Origin: Siphonodentalium dalli
Taxonomy: Eukaryota > Mollusca > Scaphopoda > Gadilida > Siphonodentaliidae
DNA length: 64,000 nucleotides
Assembly (NCBI GenBank): GCA_032622095.1
Contig: CP136065.1
Location: 241,779,530 to 241,843,529, forward strand
Direction of reading: 5' to 3'
Under the pieces are notes generated by a model. The model did not search any database. It worked only from the letters and a program-made list of their open reading frames with translations, and was not told the DNA's origin. Below, piece by piece: positions 12,256 to 24,539 of the stretch. The position numbers and the translations under genes are program-made. How positions within the stretch are numbered: position 1 is the stretch's first letter; each line of letters opens with the position of its first letter.

Positions 12256-12471
12256 TTAAAGATGTAATCGTGGTTCCATAGCTCCTCTTACAAACAATAT
12301 TAAATGATAAAATCTAGTTACTTTACCATTGGCTTTGCACAAATCAAACCCAATCGTTGGTTATCAACGAAATAAAAGGGGCTCGATGCCTTCGAAGTGG
12401 GTTCATACGAAATAACAGAGAAATCAACAACAACAACAACAACAATAACAACAACAGCAAGTACATGTTAA

Positions 12472-12964
12472 AGGCCCACTTAATTTTCGAGTCACCAATT
12501 ATTTATTTTTATTGTGCCTTGATATACGTTTTATTTATAACAATTTATGCCATCAAATATGATTAAAATACTATAATTCATCACCATTTGGAATGTCTGT
12601 GTCTCGTAAGGTGCCCAATAGAAAATAGCTGAAATAATAAAATACCCCCCCCCCCCCCCCGCCTTTGGCTCTCAGAATGCAACATAATTCAAAATAAAGA
12701 TGTATTTTCAATGGAAGGGGAATAACTCTATATCTAAATAAAGTTATTCCCCTTCCATTGAAAATAATTGACTTTGTGCATAAACTTGATCACAGAACAG
12801 ACGCCAGTTTCTCAATGAAAACAACATGTTCACAGCTTATTACATCGAATAAGTTTATAATACAATGTTTTGGAGCTTACTCTTTCAAATGGTTTATGAT
12901 ATGGTGTATATTTTACATAATGTGAATTGGAGGGGAGGGGGGGGGTCGACAATTAAGTGGGCCT
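12472..12964. mobile_element. TTAA element, AGGCCCACTTAATT ends
   Basis: TTAA at 12468-12471 and 12965-12968 flank inverted ends AGGCCCACTTAATT and AATTAAGTGGGCCT. A perfect 23-bp stem with a 16-bp loop lies at about 12708-12769. A poly(C) run (about 12647) and a poly(G) run (about 12940) face each other near the two ends. The copy 2 version (49008-49503) has a mutated left end and a decayed inner stem. Confidence 0.8.
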
Positions 12965-12984
12965 TTAAAAATATATTGACGTTT

Positions 12985-14310
12985 TTTATGTTTACCCATA
13001 GTATGGTAAACATAGTGTCGTTGCCCGGATTGACCACTCGTCGTTGGTCCGTCTGTCTGTCCGTAGACACTTTACGAGTAATGCGATAACTCAAACATTT
13101 TTTATCCGATCGAAACCAAATTTTGTATATGGGTTTCTCAGCCCAAAATACAGATCGAGTTCGAATTTGGGTTTGATCCGAGATTTTGTTACAGAGTTAT
13201 GGCCCTTTTTCAACTTAGAATTCACGCATTCTGCCATAACTCAAACATTTTTTATCTGATTGGAACCAAATTTTCACAGCCCAAAATACAGATCGAGTTC
13301 GAATATGGGTTTGATCCGATTAATTTTAAAGAAGTTATGACCCTTTTTCGAAAAAAAAAATGGAAAAAAAAAATCAATTTAAAAAAAAAATTACTTTTAA
13401 CTTTTATAATAATAATAATAAAAAAAATGTCATTGACATTGTCATTTGTTTTCATTTAGATATTGATGATTATGATAAAAGTTGATAAAAAGATTTCCAA
13501 TGTGTCTGTTTAATTTTTTTAAATAATTAAAAAGTTTTTAAGTTAAAATTTTTTGAAAAACTAACACCATTATAACTCTGCCAAGGGTACCCCGAATCAC
13601 CACACCAAATTTGATTAAATCGGTCCAAAATCTTGTGTTATGTACTGGTAAATCTGTTTGGAGCAACATTAAATTCAATTCACCAATTGCCTTTGGACTA
13701 CTTAGCTATTGATAAGGCTATATTATTTTCTGATGTCTCTTATGCCAATGTGCAAATAATCTGATAAAGAAGGCTATGGTATCTAATTTAAAATAAAGAT
13801 TCAACAATAAACATCACATGATATTAACAGTAGACATCTCTGCTGCAGAGTTATATCTTCAGATGGTCTGATATCATTATAATTGACATCAGACATCAGA
13901 GGTCAGTGTTCAACATAAACAATTCCTGTGATATTTTGACAGCTCTGCTATATAATTGATATTAATGGGTCAGTGGTGAGGTTGCTTATTTGTATACTAG
14001 GACACATTATTATTGTAAACTTAAATTGGACTCTCTTAACCCAAGTATTCCATGTCCAGGTCACACCTACACATTTAACCCATGGGCTTGCTGGCTGTGG
14101 TGGTTTAGCATTACAGATCCTGTACCAGTGCATTCTCTTATATAAATGCCAGTGACCCATAAATTCCAATAATTTGTGTTATGTACATTTGTCTATAATA
14201 GTACATAACAGTATACTCTATAATTCAACACCAAAATTCTCATTTATCCGATCATATTAAATTTTTATCGCCAAGGGATGGGTTAACATCTGCCGATCGT
14301 GATCGGCCTC
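12985..14310. repeat. Copy-1-specific block with 'unidentified repeat' sequence
   Basis: Copy 2 joins directly across this position (near 49527). The block holds a repeated 100-bp-scale motif (about 13080-13200 and 13230-13340) with CATAACTCAAACATTTTTTA and GAGTTATGGCCCTTTTT. Such motifs are common in interspersed repeats of marine invertebrates. It also holds a decayed 69-bp palindrome arm near 14120-14150. No gene found. Clear element ends were not identified. Confidence 0.6.
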
Positions 14311-14535
14311 TCGTCTTATTTTCATTATTAATAACTCTCCAATAATGATAGTTTGCATATCGAAACCAACAAATGCTATGTAAATACTCTTACAGTGTGT
14401 GAGAGAGAGATGGATGTTTCAGACTGAAATATTTGAACTTACTACACGATTACCGATGTTTGTTGACAAACCACTGTAACAGTTTTTTGTTTACATATAA
14501 ATAATGGTTTCAACACGCGAAATTTCGTTATTGAG

Positions 14536-15083
14536 CAGGGGGGGGGGGGGGGTGAAAAAATATTTTCCGGCACGTATGCCGGGGTGGGTGGGTGGTCAAA
14601 GCCACCAACAAGCATTTTTTCCACAACTAAAAAAAATTCCTGCTTGTTTTTTTAGTGTTTTGGCATGAGTTGGGCTTCAAAACCACTTTGAATGAGAGAA
14701 ATAACGTGATTATAACTGGTAACCTGACTGCAGGCAGTTATCGTGTTGTATTTTGTTGCAAATTTTGAAATCCAAGATGGCCGCTGGCAGCCATGTTTTT
14801 TTGGCCGAATTACCTCAAAATTATTAATTCCTATTTACATGTCCATGTTAACATCCATGATAAATAGTATGCACAGAAATTCATATACAGCTGTTTACAG
14901 TGAATTCCCCACGCAAATCTCTGTTTTAGTGTTAAAAGGGGGGTGGGTGTCAAAAAATGGTCGGAAAAAACTGCCGAAAACGGAAAAAAATTTGGCGGTG
15001 GGGGTGGGTGGGTACAAAAAATGATCGAAAGGGAAAAAATGCCATACGTGCCTGAATTGTTTTTCCGACCCCCCCCCCCTGTA
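14536..15083. mobile_element. TIR element bounded by poly(G)/poly(C), subtype 1
   Basis: A G-run followed by CCGGCACGTATGCCGGGGTG at the left mirrors CATACGTGCCTG followed by a C-run at the right. Internal hallmarks are ATCCAAGATGGCCGCTGGCA and AAAATGGTCGGAAAAAACTG. Copy 2 is at 49747-50285. A second subtype is at 21329-21870 and 56719-57281. Non-coding. Confidence 0.7.
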
Positions 15084-16190
15084 TTGAGGAGAACTATCAA
15101 TAATTGATATAAAACAGTTGATATATTACTCCATGTTATTCTTAGTGGTGATGTGATACAGACTTTATATATATTGTTTGCTCATTTACCCACGGCGATT
15201 GTCTTGGGTCCGTGATGTGGGCGTGGCAATTTGAGCGTTTTACTGGGTCTTCACTCCGTTGTTCGTCCTATATCATGCGACTGTGGTATATCTGGCTGCA
15301 TGGTCCATACCGTTTGGGCCAGACACGTTAGTACATGTATGTGTTCAAGTGTTATGAATCTATTTTAATCAAATGCTCTCCTTTTCATTTCAGCATGGCA
15401 TCTGTGTTCTGTCGAGTTAAAGAATTACATATACAAGAACAGGCGAACTTTCAATGAAACTCTTGTGTTTGGATCGCTGTGCTGATATGATGAGCGGGTG
15501 GTCTAGACGTCTACCCATGAAACGTGCTACCTACTGCAATAAAATCAAAATGTGCCAACTCGTTAAATCCGGAACTCGTTGATACAAACATTTATTAAAT
15601 TGGAGAGTTTGAGATATCAATACGTGTGACTTGTATAACGTACATATAGCATTTTGTTCTTGTAAAATATCAGAATAAGGTAAAAAAAAAAAAATTTGAA
15701 CCGGCCGCTCGAGGTATTTAGTATGAAAACAATTCTGCATATCTTCTATAAAATCTACAAACTATCACAGAACGCATGGTGTGGTTTAATATGCAGGCTA
15801 GCTTAGTTATGGTATTACCATTTTAACAAACGTCATTAAAATAGTTGAGGTTTCCTGGTAATCGCAAGAACAGTAAGGTAGTTTGTATGAGGTAATGTGA
15901 TTGAGCAAACTAGTCGCCCAATTCTGTCTACTAAGTTTGAGTTTATGAACATGAGTTGAGTCAAGCTTATAGTCTATACACTCACGACGTGGATCATGTT
16001 TGCAGATATATATACTTTATTGATAAGCAGTACAGAAATGCTCATTATATGCGTACACATGCCATTTCAATTTATGTTGGAGATGGCGGGATAGCACCTG
16101 TACCTGAGTAATACAACACACGAGCCAAGATCCCACAGCGCCGCACCCGCACCCGCGGAATCAGTTTATACGGCGAGTTGAGAAATGGTA
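15084..16190. other. Shared flank without recognised genes
   Basis: AT-rich sequence alignable to copy 2 (about 50286-51380). No ORF with codon structure, no RNA gene and no clear repeat ends were seen. Confidence 0.4.
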
Positions 16191-16196
16191 CTTTAA

Positions 16197-16535
16197 CCCT
16201 TTACCCAACAGAACGGCCCTGTGCCAATGCATTCTCTTATATATGCGATTCGACCATAGGTCGCCTCGCATATATAAGAGAATGCATTGGCTTAACACAT
16301 TAAAAACATTTTTTTAGGGCAATGCATTCTCTTATATATGCGAGGCGACCTATGGTCGACTCGCATATATAAGAGAATGCATTGGCACAGTGCATAACTG
16401 TAACTATCACAATGTGGTCAAGGAGCCGGTTCCAATGTTATCCATATTTGTATGGTTCTATTGAGACAGACCGAAGATATTTTAGGCTGTTGAAGCTTTA
16501 TTTGGCCGGTTTTGGCCGTTTTGTTGGGTAAAGGG
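16197..16535. mobile_element. TTAA MITE, family A, absent from copy 2
   Basis: 339 bp with TTAA at 16193-16196 and 16536-16539, and an empty TTAA at 51382-51385 in copy 2. Palindromes at 16223-16291 and about 16318-16386 are separated by only about 26 bp, so nearly the whole centre can fold. The long GGCC arm is on the right. Confidence 0.93.
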
Positions 16536-16539
16536 TTAA

Positions 16540-17790
16540 ACATATGTTATTTGTATATTAAGCATTTTACACAAGAGAATAGGGACAAGTTACAGAAATT
16601 TACTTAGCCCATCTCCCGATTTACAATCATTTTGTATTTATACTTATTCACTCAAATGGCGTAGAAAAAGAAACAAAATCATATATAGGTTAAACATATT
16701 TACATTTGTGTTTCGGGGTGGGAGATGCCAAAACCGGTTTCGTGGCTAATTTTTTCGAGGTGGCTATTTTCAAATGATTTTATCTTGTCGGATTCGAATC
16801 GTTTTATTGCAGTTATAAACTGATGGAGTGTCTTGAAGAGAATTTTATTTCTTCTAATCGACCGAGTTGTCGGGAATTCCGGAAAGTATATCATTTATAT
16901 GAGTAATACGTGTAATAATCAGCCATTCTTAGTATAATGTTTGGCATATTGCCATTCGATCGGTGTGTAATAGGGACTGAGAAATGTTTCCGGTGGAGAG
17001 TGCACACGATCGAGCATCTCGTCATCGTTAGCTTGCAGTTGTAACTCTTATCTGATACTCTCGTAGTTTCATTGCAATACCTTTCCACTTACACGAGGGT
17101 TTCACCCCTAGCCACCCTGACTCCCGAATACCAGTTAACAGACAGGTGTGAATCCTACGTATACGGTTAAGAAATTTAGTATACCTGTAATATAGTTATT
17201 TCACACTAATATTATGATTTTCACACATTTTTGAATTCATATATTAATGTTCATACCTTCAATATATCAAGACGAATGATACTGAATTACACCAAAACGT
17301 GTCATTTTGGTTAAGAAATTATCCTAATTTGAACAATTTGAAAGTATTTACGATCCGTATAAGCCATGTTGCTGAATATACTGAATATCAATTAACATGG
17401 GCATATGAATCCCGAGTAACAGTTAACAGCCTGGTATGAATCATGCGTATACGACTTCAAAATCACTAGAATCCCGTTAACCAGAAATGGAGGGGTGACA
17501 GAATCTTACACGCGATAGTGGCCAATCTTAGTAATACATGTAATGTGTCGTTGAGATGTCTATAACTTTCCAACACGTAATACCGACTAATTTTGAAAAT
17601 TGGTGCACATAGGTAACATGACACGGGGAATGTCACATGATAGGTGCCGTTGACCTCAACTTCTCTTAAATATGCACTAATAATTAGCAATAAAGAGCCT
17701 TTATTACTATCAGCTTAAAATATAGATGGTAACTTTCTCCGGAGAGTGTCATGCAATAGGCGCTGTTTACCTCGGGTGACTAATGATTAT
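16540..17790. other. Shared flank without recognised genes
   Basis: Aligns to copy 2 (51386-53490) apart from an 825-bp insertion in copy 2 after GGGTGGGAG (16716-16725 region). No gene recognised. Confidence 0.4.
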
Positions 17791-17795
17791 TTTAA

Positions 17796-18289
17796 AGGTA
17801 CGGTTGTCCTTGGCGGTGGGTATCCTGTGAAAATATTTCCACCCGTCAAAAACCGCCACAAACAGAAAGAACATCAAAATGTAGACAGACTTTGTCCGTA
17901 TACAAAAAAGAAATATCGCATAAACAGTATGTTATTGTCAAATGTTTGACCATTGTTATGTAAACAAAAGCATAAAAAGTTACTTTTCTGGTGTTTGTTT
18001 ATATTATGATAGTAAACATAAAGAGCGTTCTTTGTTGGTGAATTCCTGATATGGAACTAATAAAGAGCGTTTATGCCATTTGTGTGTGATTAGCCAGTAA
18101 CATTGTGCTGTCTTCTGTAACACAATCAGGCTCTTGCTTAAGTAAAATATAGTAGGTCTTTATGATAACATGCTGTTTACGTGATGGTCATGGTATATAT
18201 GAACGAAACTGTATGCGTTTTAATGTTTTTCTGTTTACGGTGATTAGAACAAATATGAATATTTTCGACAACTAAGGCCTCACGTGCCT
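17796..18289. mobile_element. TTAA element, AGGTACGG family
   Basis: TTAA at 17792-17795 and 18290-18293 around ends AGGTACGG and GTGCCT. An inverted homologue at 60544-61036 has the same length (493-494 bp) and its own TTAA pair, which supports these boundaries. Absent from copy 2, where a slightly larger region is missing, so the empty site is not clean. Confidence 0.75.
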
Positions 18290-18753
18290 TTAAATGACTT
18301 GAAGGGGCACCAATAATTTACTAATTCTTCAAACGAGTTTCCTGCATGTCATGTTTGTCATATTTTTTGACGGGCAATCCCCTAGTATATAATAATACTG
18401 GAAACATTAAAAGGATTTTGTGAATTTTCGTTCAATGAATTGTTTTGCTATGCATTATACATGTTTCACGTATCAGATTCTCAATAACTCTGTTTTATTC
18501 GCTCAGCCAGCACCAGTGGTAACTTTTAATGCATATGTGATTATTTGTGATATCAAAATGAATGTGCTTTGTGTTTTCTTCAGCTGTCAGGCTGAACAAA
18601 ATCGGCTGTCTTTGTTTTGCTTTTGTTAGTCTGTCATTATCGTGAAGAATATGAAATATGTCGAAACACGATTTCGTTTTTGAATAAATTATCACCCCAG
18701 CGGGACTGAGAATACTGCATATATATTAATATACAAACACTTCAAAATAAGTA

Positions 18754-18965
18754 CAGTAATGCCCTAAATAATTAACCCCTTAACCACAGCAGAATTATGG
18801 GTAACTTTTCAGGATTTAGTCGGAAATATGGCTTGTTGCCATTCATCGTAAAGCTCTCACTGAGAGCTTTCCGGTGAATGGCAACAAGCCATATTTCCGA
18901 CTAAATCCTGAAAATTTACCCATAATTCTGCTGTGGTTAAGGGGTTGATTATTAGGGCATTACTG
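18754..18965. mobile_element. Foldback MITE with TA target (CAGTAATGCCCTAA ends)
   Basis: The whole 212 bp is one near-perfect palindrome with only a short central loop near 18855. TA dinucleotides flank CAGTAATGCCCTAA and its mirror TTAGGGCATTACTG, which suggests a Tc1/mariner-type target. Copy 2 is at 54387-54596 with even better symmetry. Non-coding. Confidence 0.82.
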
Positions 18966-19109
18966 TAAGTACACTTCCCCCGATGTGTTCGAGGATAGCT
19001 TGAAGCCTTGAAACGTTGTAATCACGCAGAATGCGGTGGAATTTTGGGAAAATAATCGCGTATATACATATTCAGCAACATAATTATCTTATAACTAATT
19101 ATATGTTTA

Positions 19110-20678
19110 GACCAAGTCTTCTCGGGCCACAACAGCTTGGGATATCGGTCGTGTTGCTGCTGTTTTGTACCGAGTCCCGTCCCGTTACTCTTCTATAACG
19201 GACTTTCATTCAAAGGACTTACTACACGTATTACATTCATGTAAACCCATTAATGTGATTAATCATCTGACATAAGGGCTCACATGTCCGCGTTTATAGG
19301 TACTCAATCCGATCAGACGGTCCCCATACCATCAAAATACAACAACAACAACAATTCTTCAAAATACGCTTTAGTTATCAGAAATTACAGAATCGATTTA
19401 TTGCAACAAAATAATGGTAACCACTGTCAACTATGGTATCAAATTTCCCAAAACTTGTTATTTATCAACATTTTGTTCAACAAAATATGGCCATATTATA
19501 ACTAAAGTATCACGATATTTGACCGTATTAGCACTTGATTTTAGAGTTATCCATCTTCATCTGCATTTTTGTCCGAGATCATCCGTTTGACCACGTGTTT
19601 CTGGGCCACATATTATTACACATCTCGAGAAATAAACAAACTTCAAAAATCGATATATGATCACTCTGAGCTTTGATGTGTGGGTTCCTCGACTCAAATA
19701 AAATAGTTTTTACCCCCGAAGCCAAAGAAATAGTATTTTAAGAGCGTCTGATCGGAATGAGTACCATTAATATGTCTTCAAAATGATATACCATTTACCT
19801 CGATAGAAAAAGGTAAACTTATGATACGGTGAATTTTCTGATAGCGCGACAAATCGAAATTCTTTGGAAAACAAGGCTTTATTTACTTTTGAATCTCATT
19901 GCTTTGACATTTAACGGACCTCTGATATATATGCATGTGTTTGATATCATCATGATTGGGAAAGGATACCCTCTATGTTCATATACGCAAAACATCCATT
20001 TGACTTAATACGAAGATATACAAGCAAGATAACCTCCGCCCAATATTCTGGGCGTAAAGTTCGTCATAGTAGAGTAACGGGAGGGGACTCGGTCCACACC
20101 AACCGATATCCCAAGCTGTTGTGGACCGAGAAGACTTCGCCTATAATATGGTGAGCTCACACCAACCGATATCCCAAGCTGTTGTGGACCGAGAAGACTT
20201 CGTCTATAATATGGTGAGCTCACACCGACCGATATCCCAAGCTGTTGTGGACCGAGAAGACTTCGCCTATAATATGGTGAGCTCCCACCAACCGATATCC
20301 CAAGCTGTTGTTGACCGAGAAGACTTCGTCTATAATATGGTGAGCTCACACCAACCGATATCCCAAGCTGTTGTGGACCGAGAAGACTTCGTCTATAATA
20401 TGGTGAGCTCACACCAACCGATAGCCCAAGCTGTTGTGGACCGAGAAGACTTCGTCTATAATATGGTGAGCTCACACCAACCGATAGCCCAAGCTGTTGT
20501 GGACCGAGAAGACTTCGTCTATAATATGGTGAGCTCACACCAACCGATATCCCAAGCTGTTGTTGACCGAGAAGACTTCGTCTATAACATGGTGAGCTCA
20601 CACCAACCGATATCCCAAGCTGTTGTGGGCCGAGAAGACTTCGTCTATAATATGGTGAGCGGCCACAAGCTTGAATGA
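19110..20678. repeat. 63-bp VNTR (9 units) and its inverted single unit
   Basis: Nine units of 63 bp run from about 20088 to 20672, each with CCGATATCCCAAGCTGTTGT, GAGAAGACTTCG and GTGAGCTCAC. The GTGAGCTCAC core is a 10-bp palindrome. A degraded inverted unit with flanking GAGTAACGGGA-type sequence lies at 19112-19200, so the array is part of a larger inverted-end structure. Copy 2 has five units (about 55743-56055). The unit is a multiple of three without stops, so long open frames appear on both strands. I do not regard them as genes. Confidence 0.88.
19308..19766. mobile_element. TTAA element, AGGTACTC family (degenerate target)
   Basis: Ends AGGTACTCAATCCGATCAGA and the mirror TCTGATCGGAATGAGTACC. 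The right flank is TTAA and the left is TTAT. Internal match to members at 24071-24539 and 30933-31404 (shared CTCGACTCAAATAAAATA-type segment). Copy 2 is at 54957-55413. Confidence 0.72.
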
Positions 20679-20679
20679 A

Positions 20680-21325
20680 CACCAAGAGTCGCCGTCCTGT
20701 GTAACGATATAACAAATCCGCTGGGTTCCCTGTGCCAGGGGACATGTTCATGTACGTATGATGTCTTAAGTGTTACTTATTTTGAGGTATTTAGTCTGTA
20801 TATATTTGGGAGACATTTCCTGCGGAATTACAGAGGTCACATTCCATCTGACTCCTTCATCGGCTGAATAATAGTCTTCTCCTCATGCACAGCACCAGGA
20901 CAGGTAAATTAAGATGCATGGTTCTTATAGATCCCCTGTCAGATTTCACATCCATAACGCTACCATTGGTGTTTCCATAATAATTAGATCGTACATCAGC
21001 CTGTTCTCCCAAAAATCCGCACATTATCTGCTTATAATATAATTTGTGTAGGTTTGTAATCTGCTTAGAATCTCCCCATTTTGAGTCGATAATGAACTTA
21101 ATATGAGTGCGATTTGGTCGCATTATCAATTCATAATGACTTCATTATATGTTCATTATGTGCGGACAATGACACAAATAAACTAACTCACGACTTATCA
21201 GGTGTACGCTCTTTAAAATGTGTTTTCACTGTGGCCCGCGCCATAAAACGGAATAACGAATATGAGTCCATTATCTGCTTATTTCAGAAGCAATTAAACC
21301 AATATGAACCTATTTGCACGCTAAT
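20680..21325. other. Shared flank without recognised genes
   Basis: Aligns closely to copy 2 (about 56070-56715). Short open frames only and no recognised product. Confidence 0.4.
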
Positions 21326-21328
21326 ACA

Positions 21329-21870
21329 GGGGGTGGAAAAAAGTTTTTTCCGGGCACGTATGCCGGGGTGGGTGGGTGGTCGATAGGACCAACAAACAAT
21401 TTTTTCCGCAACTAAAAAATATATTTCCTGCAAGTCTGTTTGACTGTTTTTGCAATGAGTTTGGCTTAAAACACATCTATATGTCAATATTAACATAAAT
21501 GACAAATTTCATGATGATCAGACAAACAGTATAGCCTGTAGCCCATGCTAATGGATTGAATTTTGAAATCCAAGATGGCTGCTGGCAGCCATGTTTTTTT
21601 TTGACCGAATGACCCCAAAATGACTTGTTCCTATTTACATGTCAATGTTAACATCCATGACAAACAGTATGCACAGAAATTCATATACAGCTGTTAACAG
21701 TGAATTTCCCCCCGCAAATCTCTGTTTTAGTGTTAAAAGGGGTGGGTGTCCAAAAATGGTCGGAAAAAACTGCCGAAAATGGAAACAAAATTGGACGCGG
21801 GGGTGGGTGGGTCAAAAATCAGCATACGTGCCTGCTAATTTTTTTCGACCCCCCCCCCCCCCCCCTGGCT
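21329..21870. mobile_element. TIR element bounded by poly(G)/poly(C), subtype 2
   Basis: Same architecture as 14536-15083: left GGGCACGTATGCCGGGGTGG, ATCCAAGATGGCTGCTGGCA in the middle, and right CATACGTGCCTG before a long C-run. Copy 2 is at 56719-57281, where the right part carries a short extra segment. Confidence 0.7.
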
Positions 21871-22167
21871 GATGCACCAATTTTAACCTATTTTACGCTA
21901 ATACACCAATATGAATTATCGACATAATTCCAAAAGAATGGATTTTGTAAAGCGCGACATCTGAACTACGCAGAAATGTAAATACACTGTCCGCCATTCG
22001 TCACGAACAAGTCACCGATAGACAATCGATAAATGATTTCCCCCAACGAGAGCCGCTATATTTTAGTTGTATCATAGAATGCTAGACAATTCCAACGTAT
22101 ACTTATACAATTGTATGGGAGAATCCATTTAGTATAACAAGGGTTAAATGACTGATTTACAATGAAT

Positions 22168-22588
22168 ATGACCCGCCATATCAAAACCAGTCGTAAGTCG
22201 GGATTTTTTTTACCCTGTGCCAATGCATTCCCTTATAAATGCGAGTCGACCATAGGTCGCCTCGCATATATAAGAGAATGCAATTGGCCTACCAATTTTT
22301 TACAATTTTAATAATTTGTTCTTGTATTCTTTAACAATTTTATAATTTCACCCATACAGAGCCCCAGACAAACATGAGCAGACGACACTCGTCTATATGC
22401 TTCTATATATGTGTGGGGCTCCCTGCAGGGTAATGGATGTTTTTTATTTTATGTAAAAATTGTAAGAAACATTTATTTAAAAAACATGATAAAAAATTGT
22501 TAGGCCAATGCATTCTCTTATATATGCGAGGCGACCTATGGTCGACTCGCATATATAAGAGAATGCATTGGCACAGGGTAAAAAATCC
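22168..22588. mobile_element. Family C palindrome-cassette element (copy 1, decayed)
   Basis: The left end resembles the intact family C element at 53543-53989 (ACCCGCCATATCAAA, CAGTCGTAAGTCGGGA). The right end is lost after GGCACAGGGTAAAAAA. Palindromes at 22219-22288 and 22504-22572. The spacer holds a third hairpin-like stretch (GGGGCTC-type, about 22355-22430). Copy 2 is at about 57590-57997. Confidence 0.72.
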
Positions 22589-23168
22589 AAGTCTTTTAAA
22601 TATCCCACTGCGATGAACTTTGATTTCTGTAAAGATTTTACACAATGGGCCAAATTAAAGACATCTTATATTCTTACTGCAATCTTCACACTGATATTTT
22701 ACAGCTCAGCCACTAAACCAATGCGAAGAATGAATCATTAAACTGTTATTGGCGAACATTTCATAAACAAAGGATGTACCCTTTTGTAAAACTCGACATC
22801 TGAACTACGTTGAAATGTAAACAAACACTCCTCCATTCGTACCGAACAAATCGCCGATAGACAATCGAGAATGATTTCGCTAACGAGAGTCACTATATAT
22901 TATTTCTATGATAGAGTGCATGATGTTAGCCATGTGCTTGCAATTTTTATACAAAATTAATTAAAATACCTGCTTTAAGCAAGTGTATTCGCCGCAGCGA
23001 ATAGTTTCACATCACTTTAATTTAACTGTGAAAGTTCTCTAAAACCATCGATCCACTCGGTAAAAGCTACCATGATTTGCATTCAGTCAAAGAACACTCA
23101 GGCTGCATGGAGTCGTCTTCCTTTCTATGTCACGTACAAGCCTGCAAATAGTATGTCTGTCATTTGCA

Positions 23169-23260
23169 GAATGAGGTTTCCATTCCCCAGATGGTGAATT
23201 TAGTGATGCCATCCCAGTGGGCTATCATCACCAAATTCACCCTCTGTGGGCCTCTTTCTG
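23169..23260. repeat. GAGGT palindrome
   Basis: Imperfect palindrome with GTGAATTTAGTGATGCCATC mirrored by ATCATCACCAAATTCAC. Same family as 4431-4832. Copy 2 is at 58592-58680. Confidence 0.6.
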
Positions 23261-23461
23261 TTTAGGCCTCATATTCTGGGAACTATCTATCGTCTCAAAT
23301 TAGCATTGCTTTTAGTTACTTGTTTCCTTCTGTCGTGTTTCTATGTCCCCTCATTTTCAGAAGATAAAATGCATAATCGATATGACTAAAGGTGACCATC
23401 ACCATCTTCAACTGTGGAACTTTAATCTGATCCTAGGTATCCCATAGCAGTTGAGGCTTAA

Positions 23462-23628
23462 CCCTTTACCCAACAGAAGGGCCCTGTGCCAATGCATTCT
23501 CTTATATATGCGAGTCGACCATAGGTCGCCTCGCATATATAAGAGAATGCATTGGCTTAACACATTAAATTAATTTAAAATTGTTAAAGAATGTAAGAAA
23601 AAATGGTAAAAAGTGTTAAAAAAAGATT
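23462..23628. mobile_element. Truncated family A MITE at the end of copy-to-copy homology
   Basis: TTAA (23458-23461), CCCTTTACCCAACA and a full palindrome (23488-23556) are present. The element then stops in its AT-rich spacer at about 23628 and runs into unrelated sequence. The equivalent element in copy 2 (58853-59170) is complete. Similarity between the two large copies ends in this element. Confidence 0.85.
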
Positions 23629-24070
23629 TGTAATGTACTCGGATCTATTTACCGTATAATGTTACGACATATTGTACCCGCCTCATCGTGGCCACGCACG
23701 GATTATTATGTCTTTACGTGTCACAATGTTGGTATAAATGATGCAAGTGCCTCCACCCATTCTGATCAAAATATATGACACAGTGTGTTGTACATTTACG
23801 GTAATGTGTTCCTTAAATACAATGTTTCATAAACTTACAATGTTATAACACAATGTTCCTTGACGTTTTTGGCACAATGTTCCGTAATATTAAGGAGAGT
23901 TAATTAAGTATATGGTCCTCTTGGTGATAATATCGCTGGTGCACCACAAATATGGATCCGTTTTCCCCAGCGAAGACAACAAGCGAAATCTTTGGCAGAG
24001 GAACAATTCTCAATAAATATTATACCTTATGGAGTTGATTAGAATAAACACAACCTTCACTTCCATTTAA

Positions 24071-24539
24071 AGGTACTCAACCCGATAAAACTCCTCTCAA
24101 TTACTATTTCAATGGCTTCGGGGGTCAAAAATATTTGATTCGAGTCGAGGAAGTCACCCATCAAAGCTCAGATTTGTTAGATATCGATTTTAGAAATCTA
24201 TTATTTTTCATTATCGGGAATACTATCTGGCCCAGAACTCAGTCAAAATTGCGTAAAAATTACCACTTGATTTTAGAGTTATTCATCCTTGCCTGTTTGA
24301 ATAGATTTGGAGTACACATCCAGAGCAGATTACGGCAGTTATTGGTACTCATCTCGAGAACATAACAAATTTGAAAAATCAATATCTAATAACTCTGAGC
24401 TTTGTTTGATGGGTTCCTCGACTCGAATCAAATATTTTTTACCTCCAAAGCCAAAGAAATAGTAATATAGGACCCTCTGATCGGATTGTTGTTGTTGGAA
24501 TCTGTTGAGATGGGGACCCTCTTTACGGGTTGAGTACAT
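24071..24539. mobile_element. TTAA element, AGGTACTC family
   Basis: TTAA at 24067-24070 and 24540-24543 around AGGTACTCAACCCG and CGGGTTGAGTACAT. The body is similar to 30933-31404 in reverse orientation. 469 bp, non-coding. Confidence 0.82.

Noticed and set aside
13030-13345. Repeated CATAACTCAAACATTTTTTA/GTTATGGCCC blocks as a coding or RNA gene
   Set aside because: This is a familiar style of interspersed repeat in marine invertebrates. The open frames differ between units and contain poly(A) runs.
20005-20751. Long repetitive open frames on both strands of the 63-bp VNTR
   Set aside because: They follow from a stop-free unit whose length is a multiple of three. Both strands are equally open and there is no start or splice context.
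24071-24539. AGGTACTC elements as SINEs
   Set aside because: They have inverted ends and TTAA targets and lack a tRNA-like head or a 3' tail, so DNA transposons fit better.
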